From: Bacteroidia bacterium | GTDB taxonomy: Bacteria > Bacteroidota > Bacteroidia > J057 | Reading direction: 5' to 3' | Assembly: GCA_022760475.1 (NCBI GenBank) | Contig: JALEFZ010000006.1 | Location: forward strand, 248,001 to 312,000 | Length of the DNA stretch: 64,000 nucleotides | Shown here: positions 1 through 8,708 of the stretch, in pieces | Position numbering within the stretch: the first letter of the stretch is position 1 | Layout: each line of letters opens with the position of its first letter | Made by a program: the position numbers and the translations under genes | The notes under the pieces: generated by a model | Told to the model about the DNA's origin: nothing | What the model saw: only the letters and a program-made list of their open reading frames with translations | Databases searched by the model: none

Positions 1-842
1 CTCAAAGCCAAGCCTGGATAATCCTGTACATAAGCATATTGTTGGGTCTGAGAGGTCGTCAAATCGAAGGTCATGATTCGACATATTTTAGCGTACTTTT
101 TGACGGATTTATCCGGGTTGTAAAGGGCTGATTGCATGATTCCGACAAGTTTTGTTCCATCTGGCGTGATGGTAAGCCCTTCCATTCCCCTGTTCGGGCG
201 TCTTTTTCGAAAGACCCTGGGTAGAGAATTTCCTTTATCATGATCGACATCAAAAGGGCTGAATTTTTCTTTTAAGACCCCATTAGAATCAAATCGCATG
301 AGGTAGGGGCCATATTCATCACTCACCCAAAAATCTCCGTTTTTCAACGCTACCAAGCCTTCAGGATCAATTCCATTGGGATCATTTTCTAGCAAACTGC
401 TGTCCGCTGCATAGGCAGCCTCGTTGGTCCCACCCTTACCGGGTAAATTTGGAAGGCCAGTCAAGGCCTGGCCATCAGGACCTTTCAAAAGGATTGTTTT
501 TACCAGTTCATAGGTATTTTCTTTGCGGACAAATAAGCCAATCCTTGGGGTATAATCTGGTATCGCAAAACCCTTGGCTTCTGAACCATCCTTGCTTATC
601 CAGTCGTAATTTGGCCCTCGGTCAGTAAGCAGGTAAAATGCATCCTCCAAACTGGGATGAGGAAAAAGGTCTGAGCCATAGCCTCCAATTATTTTAATAC
701 TATCCTGGAAAATAGTAGGCGTGAGTCCAGATAATGGATATTTAATAGGTCGTTTTTCAGATTGATCTGCGGCTTTTTTTTCTGCGGGATTGGTACAAGA
801 GAAAAATAAAAGGGAAATAATGAGTAGGAGTAGGTTTTTCAT
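1..842 (-). CDS. Phytase-like (esterase-like) lipoprotein, C-terminus cut by window edge
   Basis: The reading frame is open from an ATG at 842 down to base 1, giving 280 visible residues, so the gene continues outside the window. The N-terminus is a lipoprotein signal: a short basic start, a leucine-rich core and a lipobox ending FFSC at Cys16, so the protein is probably anchored in a membrane and exported. The body matches the 'esterase-like activity of phytase' family (PF13449 type): GIDPEGLVAL, DEYGPYLMRF and NRGMEGLTITPDG are the family's recurring blade motifs. Members are beta-propellers; the biochemical substrate of this one cannot be told, and phosphatase activity is not proven for the family. 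It is transcribed in the same direction as gltBD but lies beyond their terminator, so it is probably a separate unit. Confidence 0.8.
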   Translation of the reverse strand, partial: MKNLLLLIISLLFFSCTNPAEKKAADQSEKRPIKYPLSGLTPTIFQDSIKIIGGYGSDLFPHPSLEDAFYLLTDRGPNYDWISKDGSEAKGFAIPDYTPRIGLFVRKENTYELVKTILLKGPDGQALTGLPNLPGKGGTNEAAYAADSSLLENDPNGIDPEGLVALKNGDFWVSDEYGPYLMRFDSNGVLKEKFSPFDVDHDKGNSLPRVFRKRRPNRGMEGLTITPDGTKLVGIMQSALYNPDKSVKKYAKICRIMTFDLTTSQTQQYAYVQDYPGLAL

Positions 843-922
843 AAATGGATAGCTTCTCATAATTCATTCGGAGAATAGAAGAAAGGGTTACTCAAATTCA
901 CAATAAGCCTGCATTTTAAACG

Positions 923-947
923 AAAAAATCCCGCCAATATGGCGGGA
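923..947 (-). terminator. Rho-independent terminator of gltBD
   Basis: TCCCGCC (929-935) and GGCGGGA (941-947) pair perfectly over a 5-base loop. Read on the minus strand the stem is followed by six T. It lies 40 bases past the gltD stop. Confidence 0.85.
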
Positions 948-987
948 CACAATTCACCTAAAAACTAATACCCCAATAAATTCATTG

Positions 988-2427
988 TCAATTTTTCAAT
1001 ACACTTGACCGTTGAGACAAAAAATCATGACAAGCAGCAGCAGCCTCCCTGCCTTCCTGAATGGCCCAAACAATCAATGAAGCTCCCCTTTTAAGGTCGC
1101 CCGCCACAAATACACTTTCTGTAGCCTTGTAATTATCAAAATTTGGTAGATCTTTTTCATCAAAACTTATTCCGAAGGCCTCATATAGAGGATTCCTCTT
1201 TGGTTTTTGAAAACCAATTGAAATCAAGGCCAATTCGCAAGGAATGATACGCTCGCTTCCTTCAATCTCATTAAAGCCCTTTCTCCCAGTCTCCCATTCG
1301 ATCTCAATGACCTTTAAACCTGTCAGATTTCCTTTTTCATCCCCAATAAATTCCTTCGAAAGGATGTTCCACTGCCGTTCAACACCCTCTTGCTGAGAAC
1401 TGGAAGTTTCGAATACCATGGGCCACTCTGGCCAGGGATTCTCCAGCTTTCGCTCTTCAGGGGGCATCAACCCCCATGTAATCTGGTAAACCGAATCAGC
1501 TTCCTGCCTATGGGCTGTTCCAATGCAATCTGAGCCTGTATCTCCCCCTCCAATAACCAATACTTTTTTATCTTTTGCAGAAATGCCTGTAGCTGTTGTC
1601 TCTCCTCCTATCTCCTGATTTTGAAGGGTGAGGTATTCCATTGCTTTATGGATACCCTTAAGGCCACTACCCGGAATCTCCATTTCCCTGGCCACAGGTG
1701 CTCCTGTGCATAGAACGATTGCATCAAAATTTGCTTGAATATCTTCCGCAGAGATGTCCTTGCCAATTTCCTTTCCACATTCAAACTTAATTCCTGCCTT
1801 GACCATAAAAGATAACCTGCGGTCAATGACCCACTTCTCTAACTTGAAGTCAGGAATCCCATAACGCATGAGTCCACCAGCTTTTTGATCTTTTTCAAAT
1901 ATTGTTATCTCATGCCCAGCTTCGTTTAGTTGCTCTGCCGCAGCCAGACCGGCAGGTCCAGATCCAATCACAGCCACTTTTTTGCCCGTTCTGGCCTTGG
2001 GAGCCTTTACATTGACCCAGCCTTTGTGATAGGCCTCCTCAATGATGCTTTTTTCGATATGCTCAATACTAACAGGAGACTGTTGAATGCTTAACACACA
2101 AGATTTTTCACAGGGAGCAGGACAGACCCTTCCAGTAAATTCTGGGAAGTTATTGGTCTTATCAAGGATATGAAAGGCCTTTTCCCAATTGCCTTCATAA
2201 ACAGCCTCGTTAAAGGCAGGAATGTCGTTCCCAAGAGGGCAGGCAGAATGGCAAAACGGGATTCCACAATCCATACAGCGAGCGCTTTGCTCAACGGTTT
2301 TTTCTTGCGGAAAGGGTTCCAGAAATTCTCCAAAGTGTTTGGTTCTGGTTTCTGGTTCCTGGGCGGATGGTAGTTCCCTTGGCAATTCTAAAAAGGCCAA
2401 GGGCTTGTTGATATATTTTTTTTCCAT
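988..2427 (-). CDS. gltD: Glutamate synthase small (beta) subunit
   Basis: This is the FAD and NAD(P)H-dependent subunit that passes electrons to the large subunit for making glutamate from glutamine and 2-oxoglutarate in the cytoplasm. Counting from the ATG at 2427 (479 residues), the N-terminal iron-sulfur region has Cys51, Cys54, Cys59 and Cys63 and then Cys102, Cys106 and Cys110. The FAD fingerprint GSGPAG is at 155-160 and a second dinucleotide motif, VIGGGDTGSD, lies near residue 300. An in-frame TTG at 2448 would overlap the gltB stop codon; the ATG 13 bases after that stop is preferred because the protein then starts like its relatives. Length matches the family. It is co-transcribed with gltB upstream and the unit ends at the terminator at 923-947. 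Confidence 0.95.
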   Translation of the reverse strand: MEKKYINKPLAFLELPRELPSAQEPETRTKHFGEFLEPFPQEKTVEQSARCMDCGIPFCHSACPLGNDIPAFNEAVYEGNWEKAFHILDKTNNFPEFTGRVCPAPCEKSCVLSIQQSPVSIEHIEKSIIEEAYHKGWVNVKAPKARTGKKVAVIGSGPAGLAAAEQLNEAGHEITIFEKDQKAGGLMRYGIPDFKLEKWVIDRRLSFMVKAGIKFECGKEIGKDISAEDIQANFDAIVLCTGAPVAREMEIPGSGLKGIHKAMEYLTLQNQEIGGETTATGISAKDKKVLVIGGGDTGSDCIGTAHRQEADSVYQITWGLMPPEERKLENPWPEWPMVFETSSSQQEGVERQWNILSKEFIGDEKGNLTGLKVIEIEWETGRKGFNEIEGSERIIPCELALISIGFQKPKRNPLYEAFGISFDEKDLPNFDNYKATESVFVAGDLKRGASLIVWAIQEGREAAAACHDFLSQRSSVLKN

Positions 2428-2440
2428 GATAATGATCTTC

Positions 2441-5400
2441 TTAACCAATTAGCTTTGAACGTTTTGGGTTGACATTCAGAATGTTTGAAGATTTCAGGAC
2501 TTTCTTGTAGTCCCTTGGGAATACCTTGGTAATTTTGCTAAAGGCATCTTCCCAATCGGTTAACAATTTCATGGCGATTCTACTGCCTGTGATTTTTCTA
2601 TGTCGCTCCACCATCTCCTGGATAAATTCCTTGTCTTCTATGGTTAATGGATCGCCGATGTCCAGGGTTTCGGCATTGACTTGATTCTCAAATTTCTTGT
2701 CAGGATCATAAATAAAAGCAAGTCCACCACTCATTCCCGCTCCAAAATTAGTTCCCGTAGGGCCCAATACGATTATCCGCCCACCTGTCATGTATTCACA
2801 ACCATGGTCTCCAAGGCCTTCTACCACAGCTTCCAATCCTGAGTTACGTACAGCAAATCTTTCTCCTGCCATGCCTCGGATAAAGGCCTTGCCCGAGGTA
2901 GCACCATAAAATGCTACATTGCCAATGATGATATTTTTTCCAGGAGAATAGGGGGCATCACGATCTGGGAAAATGATCATTTCTGCACCGGAAAGCCCTT
3001 TACCTACATAATCATTGGCCCCACCTTCCAGCTCAAATCGGATGCCCTTAGCTCCAAAGGCGCCGAAACTTTGACCTGCAGCTCCGCGGAATTTGAGACG
3101 AATGCTTCCCTCTTGAAGCCCTTTGCCTGAAGTTGCTTTGATCACATAATGAGACAGCATGGTCCCGGTACTGCGGTTGGTATTAAAAATAGAAGATTCC
3201 AGTTCCAATGAGGTACCTTCATTTATGGGTGAGCAGGCCTTGATGAAATTTCTGTCAAGAACATCAGCAATGCCGTGGTCATGATCCCTGCTCTTATAAA
3301 GTTCTTCCTCATTGTTTTGATCTGCAAAAAGCATTTGTGAAAGATTAATGCTTTCATGCTTCCAGTGGCGTAGCCCCGCTTTGGTTTTTAACTTTTGTGT
3401 CTGACCCACCATTTCATTTACCGTGCGGAATCCCAACATAGCCATATGCTCGCGTAAGTCTTCAGCAAGGAAATGGAAGAAATTGACAAGATGCTCTACC
3501 TTACCAGTAAATTTTTCTCTCAGTACTGGATTTTGTGTGGCGATTCCCACTGGACAGGAGTTCAAGTGGCACTTCCTCATGAGGATACAACCTTCAACAA
3601 CCAATGCAGCTGTGGCAACTCCCCACTCTTCTGCTCCCAGGAGGGTTGCAATGGCAAGGTCGCGGCCGGTCTTCATTCCCCCGTCTGCCTGAACTACAAC
3701 CCTGTTTCTCAATTTGTTTTTGACAAGGGTTTGATGGGTTTCTGCCAAGCCCATTTCCCATGGCAAACCTGCATGTCGAATAGAGGAAATTGGGGAGGCT
3801 CCAGTACCCCCATCGTAGCCAGATATTAGAATATGATCTGCATGGGCTTTGGCCACGCCCGAAGCGATGGTTCCAACACCTCCCTTGGCTACCAGTTTTA
3901 CTGATATCCTTGCAGATGGATTGGCATTCTTTAAGTCAAAAATCAACTGGGCTAAGTCCTCAATCGAATAAATGTCATGATGAGGAGGAGGCGAAATCAA
4001 GCCTACACCTGGAGTCGAATGTCGTACCTTCGCAATCCATTCATTTACCTTATAACCCGGCAATTGACCACCCTCACCCGGTTTGGCTCCCTGGGCAATC
4101 TTGATTTGTAGCTCATCAGCTTCACTCAGGTAATGGATAGTAACTCCAAATCTTCCCGACGCTATCTGTTTGGTTGCGGAGCGCTCCCAGTCTTTCCCTG
4201 GTATTTTGGTAAAACGCTCAGGATCTTCACCCCCTTCACCGCTATTGCTTTTGCCTCCGATACGGTTCATCGCCTTGGCGAGGGTGCTGTGTGCTTCGTA
4301 AGAAATAGAACCGAAGGACATAGCTCCCGTCGCAAAGCGTTTAAGAATGTTTTCGACAGGTTCAACCTCATCTATAGAGATGGGATTTAGTTTGTCGAAA
4401 TCGAGCAAGGACCGTAGGGTCGTAAACTTTTGGTTGTTTTCATTGATTACAGCTGCATACTTCTTATAAATCTTAAAATCATTGAGCTTTGTACTCTTCT
4501 GAAGTAGGTGAATGCTGGCAGGATTATATAAGTGTGTCTCCCCATCTCTTTTCCATTGGTATATTCCTTCGTGTTCAAGCCCCTTCTCATCGAAGGCTTT
4601 TTCCTTTCTGATCCTTACTTCTTCTTCTAATCCTTCGAAATCAATTCCTCCCAACCTCGAAACGGTGGCTGTAAAGCAGAGATCAACAAGTCTTTGGCTT
4701 AATCCTACAATTTCAAATATCTGGGCCCCATGGTAAGATTGGAGAGTCGATATCCCCATTTTTGACATGATCTTAAGGAGACCTGCATTGATGGCCTTGA
4801 TGTAATTACTCTCTAGCTCAGCGTAGGAGTAGTTTTCCCAGCCCAAGAGTCCCTCATGCTGGTGAAGTGTCTCAAAAGCGAGATACGGCATAACCGCTGC
4901 TGCACCATATCCAATCAGGGTCGCAAAATGATGAACTTCCCTTGCATCGCCTGTCTCTACAATTAGTGCTGCAAGGTGTCTCTTTTTGTTTCGAATGAGG
5001 TGGTGATGTACTGCAGATGTAGCCAATAATGCTGGAATAGGCATCTCGCTTTCTGCAATACCTTTATCACTCAGGATTAGTATATTCTTTCCCATGCTAA
5101 GGGCTTCCATGGCCTCGTCGCAGATCCTGTTGACAGCATCTTCCAGGCTAACAGATCCTTCAAAGCAAATCGAAATCGTATGTGGATGGAATTTAGGGTT
5201 TGCGATTTCTCGGATTTTCTGGATTTCTTCTTCCCTTAAAACAGGCGAATCCAATGCAATGTGATAGCAATGTTCCTTGCTCTCGGTCAGGAAGTTTTTG
5301 GAACTTCCAATCCAGCCACCAAGCGACATGACATTTTTTTCCCTGATGGGGTCGATGGGGGGATTGCTCACCTGAGCAAAAAGCTGCTTGAAATAATGCG

Positions 5401-6976
5401 ATATGTGTTGACTATTCTCTGAGAGGATAGCCAAGGGCGTGTCCACTCCCATTGAGCCCAAAGGCTCCTTGCCATTTAAAGCCATAGGCTGGAGCAAGAC
5501 CTTGATTTCCTCGATTCCAATCCCGAATAATTTTTGTTTGGTCTCCAATTCGATGGTGGAAGAAATAACTTCTTCTACCGGATCAGGAAGCGACTTTAGT
5601 TCTACCTTGCCCTCGATCAACCAATCCTTGTAAGGGCGATTTCTTATGAGTTCTTCCTTGATTTCACGGTCTTTTTTGAACCAGCCGTTCTCTACATCCA
5701 CCAATACCATTTTTCCAGGCTCTAACCTGCCTCTTTCCTTTACCATAGCAGCCGGTATAGGGAGTGCACCTTCTTCTGATGCCAATACAAATCGCTGGTC
5801 AGTAGTGAGTGTGTAGCGGGCCGGGCGTAGACCATTTCTATCCAAAACTGCCCCCAGTTGTTTGCCATCTGTAAAACAAACTGCAGCTGGACCATCCCAA
5901 GCCTCAGTAAGGGCTCCGTGGTATTCATAAAAGGCCTTGAGCTCAGCGTCCATGTCGCTTCTATTCTGCCAAGCCTCGGGCATGAGCATCATCATGACAT
6001 GTGGGAGTGGCCTACCACAAAGCAAAAGGAGTTCTACAACTGAATCGAGGTTCCTGGAATCAGAAAACTCTTCCATACAAATCGGAGAGAGTTTACTGAT
6101 CTCTTCCTTGGTAAAATATTTTGACTTAAGGACTGCTTCTTTGGCTTTGATCCAGTTTAAGTTTCCCTTATGGGTGTTGATCTCGCCATTATGAGCAAGG
6201 TACCTGAAAGGCTGAGCAAGCCTCCAACTAGGAAAGGTATTGGTAGAAAATCTAGAATGGACAACAGCCAATACCGACTTGAATCGCTCGTCAGTTAGGT
6301 CTTTATAATACTTATTTAGCTGCCAGGTAGTGAGCTGGCCTTTGTAGATGATTGTTTTGCAAGAAAGTGAGGTAAAATGAAGCTCCCATTTCGCCTTTCC
6401 TTCGAAAGTATGCCAAAGGTTTCTTCTGAAGACGAAAAGTTTCCTTTCCAGGGCTTCTGTGGATAGGTCAAGTTTGGATTTGAAGAATACCTGTTCGATG
6501 ATGGGTTCAGAATCTAGGGCCATTTTTCCGAGTTCTGCAGCTTGTGCATCCGTTGGAACTTTTCTATAGCCTAGCAACTCAATTTTATGTTCTTCACATA
6601 CTTTGGCTAAATGAGCTTTGGCCTGATGATATGCCTTATCTTCTTTTGGAAAAAATAACATACCAATGCCATATCTCCCTGCTTCTGGAAGATTTATTCC
6701 AGCTTCTTTGGCTCGCTCGCTAAAAAAGTCATGGTCTATTTGCAGCAGAATACCAGCTCCGTCCCCTGTGTTTGGATCTGCTCCAGTGGCTCCCCTGTGT
6801 TCCATGTTCTCGAGCATGGCCAATGCATCCTTGATTACAGCATGGGATGCCTTCTGATCCAGCTGAGCAATGCAGCCTATGCCACAAGCATCGTGTTCGA
6901 AGGAAGGATGGTACATAGAAGGGTAAGCGGTTTGCTCGCCCACATGATTGCTGGGAGCCAGGGAACCTGATGCCAT
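2441..6976 (-). CDS. gltB: Glutamate synthase large (alpha) subunit
   Basis: The 1511-residue protein is the normal size for bacterial glutamate synthase large subunits. The class II glutamine amidotransferase domain starts at Cys31 in HDACGIGC; maturation normally removes the residues before this Cys, which here form a 30-residue propeptide. The central and FMN-binding domains follow, with the cluster ligands in CILMRKCHLNSCPVG for a 3Fe-4S centre. The C-terminus carries the glycine-rich GXGXG helix domain. Ammonia released from glutamine moves through the protein to the FMN site, where 2-oxoglutarate is aminated. The ATG at 6976 is used; Met21 is a possible alternative and would still precede Cys31. 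It is the first gene of the gltBD unit. Confidence 0.97.
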   Translation of the reverse strand: MASGSLAPSNHVGEQTAYPSMYHPSFEHDACGIGCIAQLDQKASHAVIKDALAMLENMEHRGATGADPNTGDGAGILLQIDHDFFSERAKEAGINLPEAGRYGIGMLFFPKEDKAYHQAKAHLAKVCEEHKIELLGYRKVPTDAQAAELGKMALDSEPIIEQVFFKSKLDLSTEALERKLFVFRRNLWHTFEGKAKWELHFTSLSCKTIIYKGQLTTWQLNKYYKDLTDERFKSVLAVVHSRFSTNTFPSWRLAQPFRYLAHNGEINTHKGNLNWIKAKEAVLKSKYFTKEEISKLSPICMEEFSDSRNLDSVVELLLLCGRPLPHVMMMLMPEAWQNRSDMDAELKAFYEYHGALTEAWDGPAAVCFTDGKQLGAVLDRNGLRPARYTLTTDQRFVLASEEGALPIPAAMVKERGRLEPGKMVLVDVENGWFKKDREIKEELIRNRPYKDWLIEGKVELKSLPDPVEEVISSTIELETKQKLFGIGIEEIKVLLQPMALNGKEPLGSMGVDTPLAILSENSQHISHYFKQLFAQVSNPPIDPIREKNVMSLGGWIGSSKNFLTESKEHCYHIALDSPVLREEEIQKIREIANPKFHPHTISICFEGSVSLEDAVNRICDEAMEALSMGKNILILSDKGIAESEMPIPALLATSAVHHHLIRNKKRHLAALIVETGDAREVHHFATLIGYGAAAVMPYLAFETLHQHEGLLGWENYSYAELESNYIKAINAGLLKIMSKMGISTLQSYHGAQIFEIVGLSQRLVDLCFTATVSRLGGIDFEGLEEEVRIRKEKAFDEKGLEHEGIYQWKRDGETHLYNPASIHLLQKSTKLNDFKIYKKYAAVINENNQKFTTLRSLLDFDKLNPISIDEVEPVENILKRFATGAMSFGSISYEAHSTLAKAMNRIGGKSNSGEGGEDPERFTKIPGKDWERSATKQIASGRFGVTIHYLSEADELQIKIAQGAKPGEGGQLPGYKVNEWIAKVRHSTPGVGLISPPPHHDIYSIEDLAQLIFDLKNANPSARISVKLVAKGGVGTIASGVAKAHADHILISGYDGGTGASPISSIRHAGLPWEMGLAETHQTLVKNKLRNRVVVQADGGMKTGRDLAIATLLGAEEWGVATAALVVEGCILMRKCHLNSCPVGIATQNPVLREKFTGKVEHLVNFFHFLAEDLREHMAMLGFRTVNEMVGQTQKLKTKAGLRHWKHESINLSQMLFADQNNEEELYKSRDHDHGIADVLDRNFIKACSPINEGTSLELESSIFNTNRSTGTMLSHYVIKATSGKGLQEGSIRLKFRGAAGQSFGAFGAKGIRFELEGGANDYVGKGLSGAEMIIFPDRDAPYSPGKNIIIGNVAFYGATSGKAFIRGMAGERFAVRNSGLEAVVEGLGDHGCEYMTGGRIIVLGPTGTNFGAGMSGGLAFIYDPDKKFENQVNAETLDIGDPLTIEDKEFIQEMVERHRKITGSRIAMKLLTDWEDAFSKITKVFPRDYKKVLKSSNILNVNPKRSKLIG

Positions 6977-7347
6977 AAGTCTTGGTAAATGAGTGTCTTC
7001 CCCAACTGAGATTGGGGATAAAATCCAACAATATAAACTGTGTGATAGGATTTTAGGAGTCCAGTTGCAGCCGTGATCCTAATCAACCTAAACCATTCCT
7101 AGGATTAGCAATTTACAAAATGGTATTAAAATGTCAAAAATATATGTATTAAAATTTAATATTTACAATGAATTATGTGATCAATTTTAAATATTTCAAT
7201 GGCTTGTTTCCTGATTCTGAATTGATTTGATTTTGTGAAATTTTTGAATTTTAATGCTATGGGGAAAATTCTAGCTGTGATGATATCCCATTTTTAAGGC
7301 ATTAGACCAATACAAAATCATTAAATGCTTAGCATACTAACTAAATC
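6977..7347. other. Divergent intergenic region between gltB and a lipoprotein gene
   Basis: 371 bases, strongly AT-rich, with no open frame of note. It must hold the promoters of both flanking genes. No riboswitch-like or perfect palindromic structure was seen. A possible minus-strand promoter is listed separately. Confidence 0.6.
7135..7168 (-). promoter_or_regulatory. Possible gltB promoter (TAnnTTTG type)
   Basis: On the minus strand TATTTTTG (7135-7142) fits the Bacteroidota -7 consensus TAnnTTTG. A TTG lies at 7166-7168, 23 bases further upstream, which is longer than the usual 19-20, so the assignment is weak. Confidence 0.25.
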
Positions 7348-7971
7348 ATGAAAACAAAACTCTCAACCAGTACTATCCTTGCCATCCTTTGTGCGCTGCT
7401 GGTTTCTTTTTCTTGTAAAAACTCTCAGCCTGATCAGAACAAGTTGATTGAAGACTTGCGTCTTGCCACTGATGGAGACAATGGATCATTGGAAAAGTTG
7501 CTTGAAACGAATCAAGGGCTTATCCTGGACGAGGGCTTATTGAAAAGATTCAATGCTTCAGAGCTGCTTAGCAAGGAAGGGGAATACTTCAGTGGATTAA
7601 ACTTTAAAATCAAACCCCTTAGAAGGCTCCACAATTCCCAACATGATTTATTGCTGTGTCTAAAAGAGTTTGAGGCCATGGACGGTAGGATTGCATATCT
7701 GTACGTGATTACAAACCCATTGGCGGTTACAAACCCTCAGGTCTACAAACTTGGTTCCATGACTGATGTAGGTAATTGTGGTGCTGGGACAGACTTGACA
7801 TTCAAAACAGATGCATTGATGACCGATGAAGTCGAAAAGTGTTACATGGAGAATGAAGAGACAGATGAAGCAGGTAATCTGATCAGGACAGTGCACCATA
7901 TGCTTACTTATCACGGTGAACTCATCAAGTTAAAACGAGATACCAGCGAAAGGTTCGTGGCGATTGATTAA
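7348..7971 (+). CDS. Hypothetical lipoprotein
   Basis: The 207-residue product has a lipoprotein signal peptide: MKTKLSTS, a hydrophobic core, and a lipobox reading SFSC near residue 23, followed by a polar linker. The remaining sequence has no motif I recognise. It is mixed acidic and basic, has a few Cys residues, and looks like a single small globular domain. It stands alone: gltB is divergent on one side and the carbonic anhydrase starts about 90 bases downstream on the same strand with AT-rich DNA between, so co-transcription is possible but not shown. Function unknown. Confidence 0.75.
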   Translation: MKTKLSTSTILAILCALLVSFSCKNSQPDQNKLIEDLRLATDGDNGSLEKLLETNQGLILDEGLLKRFNASELLSKEGEYFSGLNFKIKPLRRLHNSQHDLLLCLKEFEAMDGRIAYLYVITNPLAVTNPQVYKLGSMTDVGNCGAGTDLTFKTDALMTDEVEKCYMENEETDEAGNLIRTVHHMLTYHGELIKLKRDTSERFVAID

Positions 7972-8063
7972 GAAAAAGGATATGATATAGGGAAGAATTT
8001 TAATATTAATATATTTTATTAATTTTATAAGTGATGTTAATTGATTTGTAGCAAAATTAAATA

Positions 8064-8651
8064 ATGAGTACACCTACTAACCAAATGACTTGGAACGAGG
8101 CCCTTGACAGGCTGAAATCCGGAAACAATCGTTTTGTTCAGGATAGCCTTGATGGAGAGCTAAATGATTCTAGCCGTCGGCAAACTTTAACAGGGGGACA
8201 GCATCCTTACGCAATCATCCTTTCTTGTGCAGATTCAAGGGTAGTACCTGAATTGGCTTTTGACACGGGTTTGGGAGAGATTTTTGTGATTCGTGTTGCA
8301 GGTAATGTGGCCAATGTGGAATCTATTGCCAGCATTGAATATGCAGTTGCACATCTTGGGACCAATCTGATTGTGGTCTTGGGACACGAGAGTTGTGGAG
8401 CTGTTACAGCTGCAATGCAAGGTGGAAACAATGGCTATAACCTGAATCTGCTCCTTGCACACATTAACCCTGCCATCGCAAATACCGAAAGTGGGGTGGT
8501 GAATGACGTCGTGAAAACCAATGCCCGAATGACAGGTGATGAATTGGAAGAGCGTTCAGGAATCATTAAAGGCGCCGTTGAAGCGGGAACATTAAAAATC
8601 GTTCCTGCATATTACAACCTTGGGACAGGCAAGGTAGATTTTATGGAATAA
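8064..8651 (+). CDS. Beta-class carbonic anhydrase
   Basis: This enzyme interconverts carbon dioxide and bicarbonate. The zinc ligands of the beta class are all visible: Cys55 in CADSR, His108 and Cys111 in GHESCGA, with the Asp57-Arg59 dyad that gates the active site. The 195-residue length fits the compact bacterial form, and there is no signal peptide, so it should be cytoplasmic, where it would supply bicarbonate to carboxylases such as the biotin carboxylase encoded at 24.7 kb. The gene is followed directly by a strong hairpin terminator shared with the convergent gene. Confidence 0.95.
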   Translation: MSTPTNQMTWNEALDRLKSGNNRFVQDSLDGELNDSSRRQTLTGGQHPYAIILSCADSRVVPELAFDTGLGEIFVIRVAGNVANVESIASIEYAVAHLGTNLIVVLGHESCGAVTAAMQGGNNGYNLNLLLAHINPAIANTESGVVNDVVKTNARMTGDELEERSGIIKGAVEAGTLKIVPAYYNLGTGKVDFME

Positions 8652-8658
8652 TGTAAAA

Positions 8659-8696
8659 AAACCTACTGACTGGAAATCCAATTAGTAGGTTTTTTT
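8659..8696. terminator. Bidirectional terminator between convergent genes
   Basis: AACCTACT (8660-8667) pairs with AGTAGGTT (8684-8691). A T run follows on the plus strand and an A run precedes it, so it can stop transcription from both the carbonic anhydrase gene and the convergent gene ending at 8709. Confidence 0.85.
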
Positions 8697-8708
8697 CTGA
8701 ATTTCTCC

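Noticed and set aside
2441..6976. Many open frames of 60-118 codons on the plus strand inside gltB
   Set aside because: They run antisense to a well-conserved 1511-residue protein, have no family motifs and no plausible starts.
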